A stretch of 64,000 nt of DNA from Terriglobales bacterium (lineage in GTDB: Bacteria > Acidobacteriota > Terriglobia > Terriglobales > Acidobacteriaceae). The notes below the pieces were generated by a model. The model saw nothing but the letters and a program-made list of their open reading frames with translations, had not been told where the DNA came from and searched no databases. A program made the translations under genes and the position numbers. The first letter of the stretch is position 1. The number at the start of each line of letters is the position of its first letter. Where the stretch lies: positions 310,001 to 374,000 of the forward strand of contig DASRER010000002.1 in assembly GCA_035651995.1 (NCBI GenBank). Reading direction: 5' to 3'. Below are positions 53,938 to 62,842 of the stretch, one piece after another.

Positions 53938-54549
53938 ATGAGCGCAGCACCCCAGAACCTTACCGTGGCCGCCACCGGCGCCAGCGGCTCCCTGTTTACC
54001 CGCGAACTGCTCCGGGCACTCGAAGAAGACGAGCGCGTCCAGACCGTGAACTTCATCCCGTCCGACAACGCGCTGCGCGTCTTTGCCGAGGAGCTCGGGA
54101 CCGGCGGCCGCAGCAACGTCATTGCCAAGCTGCTGGGGAAGAAGTCTGGCAAGATCGCGCTGCAAAACAACGACGACATCGGCGCCAACGTGGCCAGCGG
54201 CTCCTATCCCGCCGACGCCATGATTGTGCTGCCGTGCAGCATGGGCACGCTGGCGCGCATCGCCCACGGCTACGCTTCGCGGCTGATCGAGCGCGCCGCC
54301 GACGTCTGCCTGAAGGAGCGGCGCCCGTTGGTGCTGTGCGTGCGCGAGACGCCGCTGAACAAAATACACATCCGCAACATGTATCGCGCCGCCGACGCGG
54401 GCGCGACCGTTTTTCCCCTGATTCCCAGCTTCTACAACAAGCCCGCGTCGCAGGAAGAGATGGCGCGCGAGTTCGCCAACCGCGTGCTGGCGCACCTCGG
54501 CCTGCGCCAGCCGGGCGCCTATGAGTGGAAGGGGAAAGGCAGCCGATAG
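53938..54549 (+). CDS. ubiX: flavin prenyltransferase UbiX
   Basis: This is a 203-residue flavoprotein fold: TVAATGASGSLF (FMN-binding loop), SGSYPADAMIVLPCSMGTLARIAHGYA, VCLKERRPLVLCVRETPLN and FYNKP. UbiX attaches dimethylallyl phosphate to FMN, making the prenyl-FMN cofactor of UbiD decarboxylases. A UbiD gene is not in the window. The start is ATG at 53938 or 53926. The protein is diverged in the NNDDIGANVAS segment but keeps all the landmarks. Confidence 0.93.
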   Translation: MSAAPQNLTVAATGASGSLFTRELLRALEEDERVQTVNFIPSDNALRVFAEELGTGGRSNVIAKLLGKKSGKIALQNNDDIGANVASGSYPADAMIVLPCSMGTLARIAHGYASRLIERAADVCLKERRPLVLCVRETPLNKIHIRNMYRAADAGATVFPLIPSFYNKPASQEEMAREFANRVLAHLGLRQPGAYEWKGKGSR

Positions 54550-54570
54550 CTGCCCGCTTCTGGCTGCCGG

Positions 54571-55005
54571 CTAAGAGCCGAAACCCTTGCCAATCACCTC
54601 GAGAATGGATGGACGAAGGTTGAGTGCGATCAGTTCCTCGCGTGCGAACCAGCGCGCGTCGGCTGCGTCGCCGGAGGCGCGCAGCTCTCCGCCGGTGACG
54701 CGGCAGAGAAAATCAATCAGTACATAGTGAAATTGCGGTTTGCCGCTGGCGTCGGGGAAGATGCTGTCGTAAACACCGAGGACATCTGTGGCTCTGACCG
54801 TGAGCCCGCATTCTTCGCGTGCTTCGCGCGCGGCCGCGGCGCGCAGCGTCTCGCCCAGTTCCACCGCTCCGCCCGGTACCGACCATTCGCCTTGGAGCGG
54901 TTCAGTGGCACGGCGAACGAGCAGCACGCGCTCGTCTTCAATGATCACCGCGCCGGCGCTGACGATGGGGCGGTCGGGATAGCTGCGGGAGTCCAAATCT
55001 TTCAC
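54571..55005 (-). CDS. NUDIX hydrolase
   Basis: This is a 144-residue hydrolase with a complete Nudix box from G46 (G-x5-E52-x7-R60-E61...E64-E65-x-G67). It hydrolyses nucleoside diphosphates linked to another moiety. The substrate cannot be fixed from sequence; the RRATEPLQGEWSVPGGAVE context matches ADP-ribose and NTP-cleaning members. It converges with ubiX across 21 bp. Confidence 0.92.
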   Translation of the reverse strand: MKDLDSRSYPDRPIVSAGAVIIEDERVLLVRRATEPLQGEWSVPGGAVELGETLRAAAAREAREECGLTVRATDVLGVYDSIFPDASGKPQFHYVLIDFLCRVTGGELRASGDAADARWFAREELIALNLRPSILEVIGKGFGS

Positions 55006-55021
55006 CGCGGAGCCGCAGTGT

Positions 55022-55585
55022 CTAACTGAAGAACCCTCGCGGGCTGAAATCGGTGATCTTCCAGCCTTTGCGGCCGCGCTCCATCTCGAACTTCACCTGC
55101 GACGACTTGCGGATGGGCGCGTTGCCGTTCTTGGGCAGCTCTTCCATTTCGAAAAGCACCATCACCACCGCTTTCTCACCCTCCACCGAGTTCTGCAGGA
55201 TGCGGTAGTGAACGCGGAAGCCTTCGTAGCGCTGGAACATGGCTTCAATCTGGTCTTCGAAGGTGAGGCCGCCATCCATCTTCTCCAGGTCGAAGGCGCT
55301 GAGCATCAGGCGCTGGCTGTGGCCCTCGAGGCCGTCGCGCACGAGGCCGAGCACGTCGTTGGCCACGGCGGCGGAGAACATGCTCGTGTTGAGTTCGTCG
55401 TCCTGCTTGCGCTCCTTCTTCTTCTTGTCGTCTTTCTTCTTGTCCTTGGAGTCTTTGGACTGCGAATCCTTGGACTGCGATTCCTTGGACTGCGAGTCCT
55501 TGGACTGCGTGTCTTGCGACAGCGCGGGATTGGCAAGCGATACAGCGATTAGCAAGCAAAAGGAGACGATCAGGCGGCGCATCAT
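55022..55585 (-). CDS. lysine/serine-repeat exported protein
   Basis: This is a 187-residue protein. A signal peptide (1-22) precedes a highly charged tract of tandem SKDSQ-type pentapeptides and KKK/DKK runs (about 25-60), then a folded domain (about 65-187) with the NTF2/DUF4440-like look of a small alpha+beta protein. The tract is encoded by 15-bp tandem repeats (55444-55512). Function unknown. I chose the ATG at 55585 (GGAG 9 nt upstream). It follows the second CHASE2 cyclase by 70 bp on the same strand and may be part of that operon. Confidence 0.75.
   Translation of the reverse strand: MMRRLIVSFCLLIAVSLANPALSQDTQSKDSQSKESQSKDSQSKDSKDKKKDDKKKKERKQDDELNTSMFSAAVANDVLGLVRDGLEGHSQRLMLSAFDLEKMDGGLTFEDQIEAMFQRYEGFRVHYRILQNSVEGEKAVVMVLFEMEELPKNGNAPIRKSSQVKFEMERGRKGWKITDFSPRGFFS
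55444..55512. repeat. 15-bp tandem repeat within the lysine/serine-repeat gene
   Basis: About four imperfect copies of a 15-bp unit (TCCTTGGACTGCGA-like) encode SQSKD. Copy number could vary by slippage without frameshift. Confidence 0.8.
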
Positions 55586-55655
55586 GGAAGCGAGCTCCGG
55601 TTGGGCTGAGATGCTGCGGAATTGTAGCCCGTCGCGCGCCCGCTTCGCCACGGCG

Positions 55656-58028
55656 CTACTTGCTTTTCGCCACGTAAACACCGTCCCACTGCGGATCGGG
55701 CGCCTGCTTCAGGTACTCGTGCGAGCGCTTCAGGAAGGTGTGCGACGGGCCGTCGTCGGGATAGCGCGAGAGCAGTGCTTCGAACTTCTGCACGGCTTCG
55801 TCCCAGGCCTGGCGGTAATAGGCCTGCTGCGCGCTCTCCCATTGCGCCAGCAGATCGGCGTAGCGCGGTGCGTCTTTGGGGAAGGCCATCAGCTCGTAGA
55901 TGCCCACCGGCTTCAGCTTGCCCTTCACGCGGATGCGATCGAGCGGGCGGAAGATGAAGTGGTCTTTGGCGCGCGTCCAGGTGAATTCGCTGACGATGCG
56001 CACCGTGTGGTAGTCCTTGTTCTGGCCCTCCAGGCGCGACGCCAGGTTGACCGGGTCGCCCATCACCGTCCAGGCAAAACGCTTGTCGGAGCCCATGTTG
56101 CCCACGTTGACCAGGCCGGTGTTGATTCCGATACCGATCTCCAGTTGCTTGCGGCCTTCCGCTTCCCACTTGAGGTTGAGCTCTTCCAGCCGCGCCGACA
56201 TCTCCAGCGCGCAGCGGCACGAGCGGACAAAGTGATCATCCTGCGGGAAAGGAGAGCCCCAAAAGGCCATCACCGCGTCGCCGATGTACTTATCGAGCGT
56301 GCCCCAGTTGCGGAACAGGATGTCGGTCATCTCGCCCAGGTATTCGTTCAGCAGGTGCACCAGCTCGTCGGCGGTGAGACCTTCGGCGATCGTCGTGAAC
56401 GACCGGATATCGCTGAACATGATGGTCAGGTCTTTGGTCTCGCCGCCCGCGCGGAAGTACTTCTGCGGGTCTTTTTCGATGAGCGCAATGACGCCGGGCG
56501 AGACGTAGCGCGCGAACGTGCGGCGGACCTTCCGCTTCTCGCGCTCCTCGAAGATCATGCGGTAGCTGGTGATCGAGCCGTAGTTGGCGATGAGCACCGA
56601 CGCCGGCACGACAACAAACAGCCACATCCCGAAGTGCACGAATGCGAAGCGCACCAGCCACAGGAAGGTGAGCAGCGCGCCGGCTGCGGAAAGCGTGGCA
56701 TAGAGCGGCTTCACGTGGCCGAAGACGTATCCCATGCCGAGGCCGAACAGGAGGATGAATGCGATGTCGATCATCTCCTGGTTGAGGCCGCGGCGCAGGA
56801 AGCCGCGCGCCGCCTCGTCGTTGTGCAGCAGGTTGTCGAGCACGTTGGCGTGGGTCTCCACCCCCATGTAGCCCTGGTCCTGCTTCTGGTATGGCGTGGA
56901 GCGCAGGTCGCCGATTCCCTTCGCCGTGGCGCCCACGATCACGATCTTGTCCTTGAAGGTCGAGGCCGGCACGGTGCCGTCAATCACGTCGCCCATCGAG
57001 TAATGCTGGTAGGTCTGGAACGGGCCGGCGAAGTTGATGAGCACCGTTCCGTCGGGCGCGGTGAAGAACTTGTGCGGGCCCATCTCGATGCGCTCCAGGC
57101 CCGAGTCGGCCATGTAGCCCACGGTGGATTGCGGCTTGATGTCTTCGGCGACGCGCAGCGTCTCCAGCGGCAGCGACGGATACCACTCACGGTCCTTGTA
57201 GAGAATGAGTAGCGTGGCGTGGCGCACCGTGCCGTCGGAATCGGGATTCACGTCGTAAAAGCCGTATGACTTTGACGCCTCTGCGAGCAGGCTCATGTTC
57301 GGCAGCACACCCTGCGCGACCAGGCCGCCTCCCCTCTGCCAGGCAACGCGCGGATCGAACTGGTTCCTGTCGTCAACCTTCACCATCTGCGCGAAGGGAT
57401 GGCCCCAGAGGATGTTGTAGTACTCCTCGATCGCCTTCTCGTTGGTGCGCTTGATGCCCTCGGGATCGAGGAAGCTGTGGCCCAGGATGACGTTATCGGC
57501 GCGCTTGAGCGACCCGGCCAGGATGGCATCGTTGTCGCTGCTGCGCTCGATCTCGCGGATCTTGTCGAGCACGGTGGCGGGCGCGGCCGCGCCCAGCTCG
57601 GCCCGCAGTTTGTTCAGCGCGTCGGTGGCGGAGTTTTTCTCGGGCGTGGGAAAGCTGACGTCGAATGCCGCGACGGCGGCGCCGCCTTCCTTGAGCCGGT
57701 CAATCAGCCTAGCGTAGCCGCTGCGCGGGATCGGCCAGGCGCCGACCTTTTGCAGCGTTACATCGTCAATGCCGATGATGACGATTCGCGGATCATGCTC
57801 GCGCGGGCCGCGGCTCTTGAACAGCGCGTCCAGCGAGCGCTGTTCCACGTTCTGAAGAAATCCGAAGATCGTGCCGCGCGTCCCGGTGGCCACGAACGCG
57901 TACACGCCCAGGCCCACCAGCGTCATTGCGACGGCGAGTCCCACTTCGACGCGGCGCGCGGGAATGCGCTCGAACGTCTTCACCGCTTTTTCTTTCAGCG
58001 GAGCGAGCAGCCTGGCTAGGGGACTCAT
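55656..58028 (-). CDS. CHASE2-domain class III adenylate cyclase with C-terminal TPR-like segment
   Basis: This is a 790-residue protein. A TM (about 28-46) precedes CHASE2 (about 55-400), three TM helices (about 418-485), and a cyclase domain (about 530-700) with D540 (FSDIRSFT), D584 (YIGDA), K580 and T654 at the base-specifying positions, and N661/R665. All catalytic residues are present. The C-terminal about 80 residues form a TPR-like helical pair (AWDEAVQKFEALLSRYPDD). Its ATG overlaps the stop of the upstream beta-barrel gene by 4 bp. It is the second CHASE2 cyclase in this window and only distantly similar to the first. Confidence 0.93.
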   Translation of the reverse strand: MSPLARLLAPLKEKAVKTFERIPARRVEVGLAVAMTLVGLGVYAFVATGTRGTIFGFLQNVEQRSLDALFKSRGPREHDPRIVIIGIDDVTLQKVGAWPIPRSGYARLIDRLKEGGAAVAAFDVSFPTPEKNSATDALNKLRAELGAAAPATVLDKIREIERSSDNDAILAGSLKRADNVILGHSFLDPEGIKRTNEKAIEEYYNILWGHPFAQMVKVDDRNQFDPRVAWQRGGGLVAQGVLPNMSLLAEASKSYGFYDVNPDSDGTVRHATLLILYKDREWYPSLPLETLRVAEDIKPQSTVGYMADSGLERIEMGPHKFFTAPDGTVLINFAGPFQTYQHYSMGDVIDGTVPASTFKDKIVIVGATAKGIGDLRSTPYQKQDQGYMGVETHANVLDNLLHNDEAARGFLRRGLNQEMIDIAFILLFGLGMGYVFGHVKPLYATLSAAGALLTFLWLVRFAFVHFGMWLFVVVPASVLIANYGSITSYRMIFEEREKRKVRRTFARYVSPGVIALIEKDPQKYFRAGGETKDLTIMFSDIRSFTTIAEGLTADELVHLLNEYLGEMTDILFRNWGTLDKYIGDAVMAFWGSPFPQDDHFVRSCRCALEMSARLEELNLKWEAEGRKQLEIGIGINTGLVNVGNMGSDKRFAWTVMGDPVNLASRLEGQNKDYHTVRIVSEFTWTRAKDHFIFRPLDRIRVKGKLKPVGIYELMAFPKDAPRYADLLAQWESAQQAYYRQAWDEAVQKFEALLSRYPDDGPSHTFLKRSHEYLKQAPDPQWDGVYVAKSK

Positions 58029-59929
58029 TTGCCGCGCCGCCCAAACTTGTACACGAGGGTCACACCGAACGACCGCTCATCGAAGTTGGGGGAGTTCCGG
58101 TAGAAGTTGCTGTTGCGCTCAAAAGCAAAGGTAATCGTCGTGTTCTCGTCGTTGAGCCACTTGTAGGTGAGCGCCGTCTTGTAGCTCGGGCGGCTGTATC
58201 CCGCCGGAACCAGCGTAAGCCCCGTCGGCGAAAGCGCCGGCAGCGTGGCGGAGCTGGAGCGATAGCTCGCCTCCATGATGAACCACTTCGGCGGCTCCAC
58301 GTAGAAGCCCACGATCGCCAGGCGGTTGGAGTCGTAGTCGAGCAGGAATTCCAGCGGCGTCGTGGTCTGGCCGATGCGCGGGCGCTGCGCCTGGCGTTCC
58401 AGCTCGATGCGCATGTTCGGGTTGATGTGCCATCCGCCCAGGTCGTAGACACCGCGCAGGCTGGCGTACCAGCGGTTCGTGTTCGAAGTTTGGCTTGCGT
58501 CGATCAGGTCCACCGCCTGCCGGCGCTCCCAGCCAACCGTCAGGAAGGTGGAATGATACGGAATCGTCAGCTCGGCGAACGGAATGCGCACGAAGCGCTC
58601 CACGCGGCAATCGGTGGCGCCGTTGGCGCAGTTGCCCGTGAAGGCGAAGGCGTCAACGTTTCGCTGGCGGTAGCCGAACTCGAGCAGCCCGCGGCGGTAG
58701 AAGCCCAGGTCGTGCACGACGAAGCGGACTTCGGGCTGCAGCAGGCGCGTCTCGAACTGGAGCTGCTGTTTCAGGTCGTCGTTGGAGCGCCGAACGGTGC
58801 TGTCCAGGGTGAGCCAGTCGAGCACGTCATAGGAGGCGCGCAGCACCGAATCCTGAAGGTCGGCGATCTGGCGCGCATTGATGGAAGCAAAATTCGGTTC
58901 GTACCTGGTGTAGGAGCCGCGCAGGTTGAACTTGCCTCGACGCCAGCTGCTTTCCAGGCGTCCGCCCCAATCGCCCTGATAGCCGAGTCCCGCCTGCGGA
59001 ATGCGGTCGTCACACGGCGCGGGACAGCTGGCCGAGCTGCGCGTATCGAAGTCGGTGCTGGACGCGGCAATCTCACCCTCCATGCGGAAGCCGGGACGCT
59101 GCACTTTGCCGTCGAAGCTGAACACGCGGTTGCTCGCGGGCAGCGGCGGCGTGCCCAGCGTCGCCGGTGGCAGCGTATCCACGCGATCATCGCTGGACGA
59201 GAAGTTAAGGCCGAAGGTGTTTTCGCGACCGACCTTGCGTTCCAACCGGAAGCCCGAGACCAGCGAGGTGTACGGCCGTCCGGGAAGGCAGCCGGTGGTC
59301 ACGCTGGCGGTGCACAGCTCCTTGTAGAACGAGCCGTAGCGGTCCACGAATGCGCCGCCGATGGTGGTGAGTTTCCAGACGTCGTTGAACTTCCAGGAAG
59401 CGTTCACGCCCTTGATGTTCTGATTGAACGTCAGGCGCGAGAGGCTGACCAGCGAGTCGCCGAAGATGTACTCGTCGCGCGGGCCGTAGAAGCGCAGATA
59501 CGCCTTTTGCAGGCTGTTGTGCTCAGGATCGATGCTGGCGTCGTCGGTGGCCCGGAACATGGTGAGCACCTGCATGCGGCGCGTCACCAGGAAACGGCGG
59601 TCCATGAAGTAATTGAACTCGCCCAGGTTGTTCTGGCCGTCTACGCGGAACGAGCGGGTCTTGTCGCCGCCGATTTCGGTGGCGCGGGTCATCAGCCGGA
59701 TCTCGCCGACCTCCTGGTCGCTGCCGGCGGCGACGGCGTTGCCCACTTCAAACGTCGCGGCCTTGGGCTTGTTGAGCTCGGCCTCGGAGGGCTTGGCCGG
59801 CTCCTGCAACGGGGACGTCGGCTGCTGAGGCGCTTGCTGAGTTTGTTCCTGGTCGCGGCTGGTTAATTCCTGGGCGGCCAGCGGTGCTGCCAGCATCGCG
59901 CCGCAGAGAAGGACTCGGATGAGACGCAT
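58025..59929 (-). CDS. outer-membrane beta-barrel protein coupled to a CHASE2 cyclase
   Basis: This is a 634-residue exported protein. After the signal peptide (1-19) and a Gln/Pro-rich linker (about 20-55), most of the chain is amphipathic beta strand with aromatic girdles, ending in VTLVYKF as barrel proteins do (the terminal phenylalanine is followed by GRRGK). It resembles MtrB/PioB-like or generic acidobacterial barrel proteins, though I cannot name the family. Translational coupling to the CHASE2 cyclase (ATGA overlap) suggests a shared envelope-sensing role. Pairs of cysteines (CTAS...TGC and SCPAPC) suggest disulfides in extracellular loops. Confidence 0.72.
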   Translation of the reverse strand: MRLIRVLLCGAMLAAPLAAQELTSRDQEQTQQAPQQPTSPLQEPAKPSEAELNKPKAATFEVGNAVAAGSDQEVGEIRLMTRATEIGGDKTRSFRVDGQNNLGEFNYFMDRRFLVTRRMQVLTMFRATDDASIDPEHNSLQKAYLRFYGPRDEYIFGDSLVSLSRLTFNQNIKGVNASWKFNDVWKLTTIGGAFVDRYGSFYKELCTASVTTGCLPGRPYTSLVSGFRLERKVGRENTFGLNFSSSDDRVDTLPPATLGTPPLPASNRVFSFDGKVQRPGFRMEGEIAASSTDFDTRSSASCPAPCDDRIPQAGLGYQGDWGGRLESSWRRGKFNLRGSYTRYEPNFASINARQIADLQDSVLRASYDVLDWLTLDSTVRRSNDDLKQQLQFETRLLQPEVRFVVHDLGFYRRGLLEFGYRQRNVDAFAFTGNCANGATDCRVERFVRIPFAELTIPYHSTFLTVGWERRQAVDLIDASQTSNTNRWYASLRGVYDLGGWHINPNMRIELERQAQRPRIGQTTTPLEFLLDYDSNRLAIVGFYVEPPKWFIMEASYRSSSATLPALSPTGLTLVPAGYSRPSYKTALTYKWLNDENTTITFAFERNSNFYRNSPNFDERSFGVTLVYKFGRRGK

Positions 59930-60010
59930 ATGACCCCGGGGCTATCGCCACCGCTCTGGTTGCGGCAGGCGGCCGCTTACTTGTTGAACCATTGGGGGAT
60001 AATGCCGAAC

Positions 60011-60038
60011 AGAGTACCTCAAAAACGGCCACTGTCAA
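60011..60038 (-). promoter_or_regulatory. weak promoter candidate for the beta-barrel/CHASE2 operon
   Basis: On the minus strand TTGACA (60038-60033) is followed after 16 bp by TACTCT (60016-60011), about 80 bp before the operon start. The -10 box matches consensus poorly. The rest of 59930-60251 holds only a TATAAT on the plus strand at 60097 that could serve the ABM gene. Confidence 0.3.
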
Positions 60039-60251
60039 TTACAGAGTTGTAGTCCGGCCTAAGGTGCGGGCCTCAGGCTTTCCACAGGTGTGGGGCGTAT
60101 AATCCGTCCCCGTCGAGCAGTCGTCGGAATCCAGTCAACCCACCCTTCCCCCGCCGCAGGCAGGCCCCTGCCGGGCGGCGAGGCGTTCGTTTTTCGAGCA
60201 AGGCAAACTAAAACAATCCAAACTCGCGCCATGCGAAAGGAGAGTCTCCCC

Positions 60252-60569
60252 ATGTTTGCTCGCCTCTTCCAAGCGGATGTCAAGACCGACAAGCTGCAGG
60301 AGTACACCAACCGCGTTCGTCAGGAAGTGGATACCACGATCAGGAAGCAGGCAGGCCTGCTGGAGCTGATCAGCATGACCTCGGAATCAAATCCCGGCCG
60401 CGTGGCGGTCATCACCTTCTGGCGTACGCCGGCCGACGCCGAGAACTACAGCCGCAACGTGGCGCCGCGCGTGCACGAGTCCATCAAGCCGTTCCTGAAG
60501 ACAACACCTACCATCGAGCACTTCAACGTGGACGTGACCACCGGCAGCAAGATCGCGGCCGCGGCATAG
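60252..60569 (+). CDS. ABM-like (antibiotic biosynthesis monooxygenase fold) protein
   Basis: This is a 105-residue dimeric alpha+beta-barrel type protein with the pattern MFARLFQADVKTDKLQEY, VITFWRTPADAENY and HESIKPFL. ABM-fold proteins include monooxygenases and haem-degrading enzymes; the residues for haem binding are not evident. I chose the ATG at 60252, with AGGAG 9-12 nt upstream. It ends at a strong terminator at 60596. Confidence 0.78.
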   Translation: MFARLFQADVKTDKLQEYTNRVRQEVDTTIRKQAGLLELISMTSESNPGRVAVITFWRTPADAENYSRNVAPRVHESIKPFLKTTPTIEHFNVDVTTGSKIAAAA

Positions 60570-60595
60570 GCGATTCACTCAGCGCGCAAGCGCAG

Positions 60596-60619
60596 AAGGC
60601 GGGCTGCGGCCCGCCTTTT
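60596..60619 (+). terminator. intrinsic terminator of the ABM gene
   Basis: A 9-bp stem (AAGGCGGGC, loop TGCG) is followed by TTTT-like sequence directly abutting a CAGTTGA heptamer arm. Confidence 0.8.
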
Positions 60620-60714
60620 CAGTTGACGGTTGCCAGTTGCCCTTTTCAGTTGTCAGTTGCCGTTGGCCAGAAAAACCGGCCGGTAGTGATCTGGCAGCCG
60701 GCAACCGGCAACTG
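60620..60714. repeat. CAGTTGC heptamer inverted repeat before ligD
   Basis: The left arm (60620-60670) has CAGTTGA, CGGTTGC, CAGTTGC and similar words. The shorter right arm is 60691-60714 (GGCAACC, GGCAACT). It lies in the gap before ligD. Confidence 0.85.
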
Positions 60715-60745
60715 CCCTCCCTGTCGTACACTCATCTAACCTGCC

Positions 60746-62692
60746 ATGGCCCTGGAAGAATACAGGCGCAAGCGGCGCTTCGAAGCAACGCCCGAGCCGC
60801 CCCCCAGGGTCGAAAAGAGCGGCCAGAGCCGCTTCGTCGTGCAGCGCCATCACGCCACGCGTTTGCACTACGACTTCCGCCTGGAGATGGATGGCGTGCT
60901 CAAGTCGTGGGCGGTGCCCAGGGGCCCTTCGCTCGATCCCGCCGACAAGCGCCTGGCGATGCAGGTGGAAGATCATCCGGTTTCGTACTTCGACTTCGAA
61001 GGCGTGATTCCGCCGGGCAACTATGGCGCGGGCACCGTGATGGTGTGGGAAGTGGGCACATGGGAGCCCATCGGCTGGGACCACAAGGCCAAGCGTCCCA
61101 CGGGCAAGCCTGGTGACGCGCGCTCCATGCTTGAGGCGGGCGACCTGAAGTTCCGCCTGCACGGCAAACGCCTCAAGGGCGAATTCGCGCTGGTGCGCAT
61201 GCGCTCGCGGCGTCCGGGCAGCAAGGGCACCGAGTGGCTGCTCATCAAGAAGAAGGACGAGTACGTCGTTCCCGGCTACGACATCGAGAAGCAAGACCGC
61301 TCCGTCCTGACCAGGCGCACCATGGACGAGATCGCCGCCGATGCCGGCTCGAAGACGTGGCAGAGCAGTCGCCCGGCGGCCGCGGCGGCCAAGGGCGGCA
61401 AACAGGCATGGCTAGCGCCGACGCTGGCCAAGCTTGCCCGCCGAAGGGCATCCGACGCGGCGGTCGCAGAGGACGCAGGGGGCGCGGAAAAGAAAGACGG
61501 CGCCAGCCGCTCAAAGAAACCTGCTGCGCGCGACATTGCTGCCGCACCGAAATCCGCGCGCGCTAAAAAAAAAGAAAGAACTGATTCCTCCGCGCTCCTG
61601 GCGTCCCCCGCGTCCTCTGCGTTAAGGGCCTTGGGCCCCCTGCCCGGGGCGGCGCGGTCGGCCATGCCGCGCAACATCCATCCCATGCTGGCGACTCTGG
61701 TTGACGAGCCCTTCGACGATGACGACTGGCTCTTCGAGATCAAGTTCGACGGCTATCGCGCCGTCACGTACCTCGAAGACGGCAGGGTTCGCCTGTTCTC
61801 GCGCAACCAGAACGACATGACGGCGCAGTATCCGGAACTGGCCGAGATCGCCGCCTGCGTTCGCGCCAGGGAAGCCGTGCTCGACGGCGAAGTCGCCGCG
61901 CTCGACGAGAACGGGCGTCCGTCGTTCAGCCTGATGCAGCAGCGCACCGGCCTCGGCCACGAGGGACGGCGCATCGGGCGCGGCGATTCCGGCGTGCCCA
62001 TCGTGTTCTACGCCTTCGACCTCATCTACCTCGATGGCTACAACCTGATGAAGGTGGACTGCGAAAAGCGCAAAGACCTGCTGCGCCAGGTCCTGAAGAC
62101 CACCGACCGCGTGCGCTACTCGGAGCACTTCGTCGGGCGCGGGCGCGACCTGTACAACGCCGCGGGGCAGCAGGGGCTCGAGGGCATCGTCGCCAAGCGG
62201 CGGCGGAGCTGCTACGAGCAGAAGCGCTCGCGCGACTGGCTGAAGATGAAGATCACGCGCGAGCAGGAGTGCGTGGTCGGCGGATACACCGATCCGCAGG
62301 GCTCGCGCCCGTACTTCGGTTCGCTCGTCCTTGGCCTCTACGGCGACAAGAAACACCTGCTGCACGTTGGGCAGGTGGGCAGCGGGTTCGACCAGCGCAC
62401 CCAGCAAGACGTCTGGGAAAAACTTCAGAAACTCAAAACAGCACATTCGCCGTTCTATGGCGCGCGCGACAGCGTGAAGGGCGTCCACTGGTTGAGGCCC
62501 AAGCTCGTCGCGCAGGTGAGGTTCACCGAGTGGACACACACGCTCGAACTCGGCCCCCTCGGCGGCGGCCCGAAGATGCGCGCTCCCGTTTTCCTCGGCC
62601 TGCGCGCTGACAAGCGGCCGGAAGACTGCGTCTTCGAGCTGGAGAAGCCGGCGACAGAAGAAAAACGCAAGGCCGAGCGCGGCGACTCTTAG
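60746..62692 (+). CDS. ligD: ATP-dependent DNA ligase LigD (phosphoesterase-ligase), repeat in linker
   Basis: This is a 648-residue protein. The N-terminal LigD 3'-phosphoesterase domain (about 25-190) has H41 and D43 (RLHYDFRLE) and [12 protein letters not shown]. An Ala/Lys-rich linker (about 205-300) follows, then an ATP-dependent ligase domain with nucleophile K333 (EIKFDGYR) and the OB fold. The polymerase domain of full LigD is absent, and Ku is not in this window. LigD seals double-strand breaks in NHEJ. Residues about 240-292 of the linker correspond to an inverted repeat, and the linker also has a 9-A run. Confidence 0.93.
   Translation: MALEEYRRKRRFEATPEPPPRVEKSGQSRFVVQRHHATRLHYDFRLEMDGVLKSWAVPRGPSLDPADKRLAMQVEDHPVSYFDFEGVIPPGNYGAGTVMVWEVGTWEPIGWDHKAKRPTGKPGDARSMLEAGDLKFRLHGKRLKGEFALVRMRSRRPGSKGTEWLLIKKKDEYVVPGYDIEKQDRSVLTRRTMDEIAADAGSKTWQSSRPAAAAAKGGKQAWLAPTLAKLARRRASDAAVAEDAGGAEKKDGASRSKKPAARDIAAAPKSARAKKKERTDSSALLASPASSALRALGPLPGAARSAMPRNIHPMLATLVDEPFDDDDWLFEIKFDGYRAVTYLEDGRVRLFSRNQNDMTAQYPELAEIAACVRAREAVLDGEVAALDENGRPSFSLMQQRTGLGHEGRRIGRGDSGVPIVFYAFDLIYLDGYNLMKVDCEKRKDLLRQVLKTTDRVRYSEHFVGRGRDLYNAAGQQGLEGIVAKRRRSCYEQKRSRDWLKMKITREQECVVGGYTDPQGSRPYFGSLVLGLYGDKKHLLHVGQVGSGFDQRTQQDVWEKLQKLKTAHSPFYGARDSVKGVHWLRPKLVAQVRFTEWTHTLELGPLGGGPKMRAPVFLGLRADKRPEDCVFELEKPATEEKRKAERGDS
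61465..61621. repeat. CGCAGAGGACGC inverted repeat in the ligD linker
   Basis: The left arm (61465-61490) and inverted right arm (61589-61621) share CGCAGAGGACGC(A/G)GGGG. The 98-bp core includes nine consecutive A (61565-61573). It is translated in frame between the two catalytic domains. Confidence 0.88.
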
Positions 62693-62792
62693 CTCGCCCC
62701 CACTACTTTTTCTTCCATCAACCGCCGTCCACGCCGCGCAAATTGTCATCCCGGGAGCGCGCTTCAGCGCGACGAGGGACCTGGGTTTGATC

Positions 62793-62815
62793 ACACGCAA
62801 AACTTGAAACATGAA
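62793..62815. repeat. single-arm GAAAC heptamer words before the esterase
   Basis: The words AACTTGA, AACATGA and AACCTG repeat in 7-bp register immediately upstream of the esterase. A TCATCCCGGGAGCGCG palindromic word lies at 62746. Confidence 0.6.
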
Positions 62816-62842
62816 ACCTGCCTTTTGCTACACTCCCCCGCC

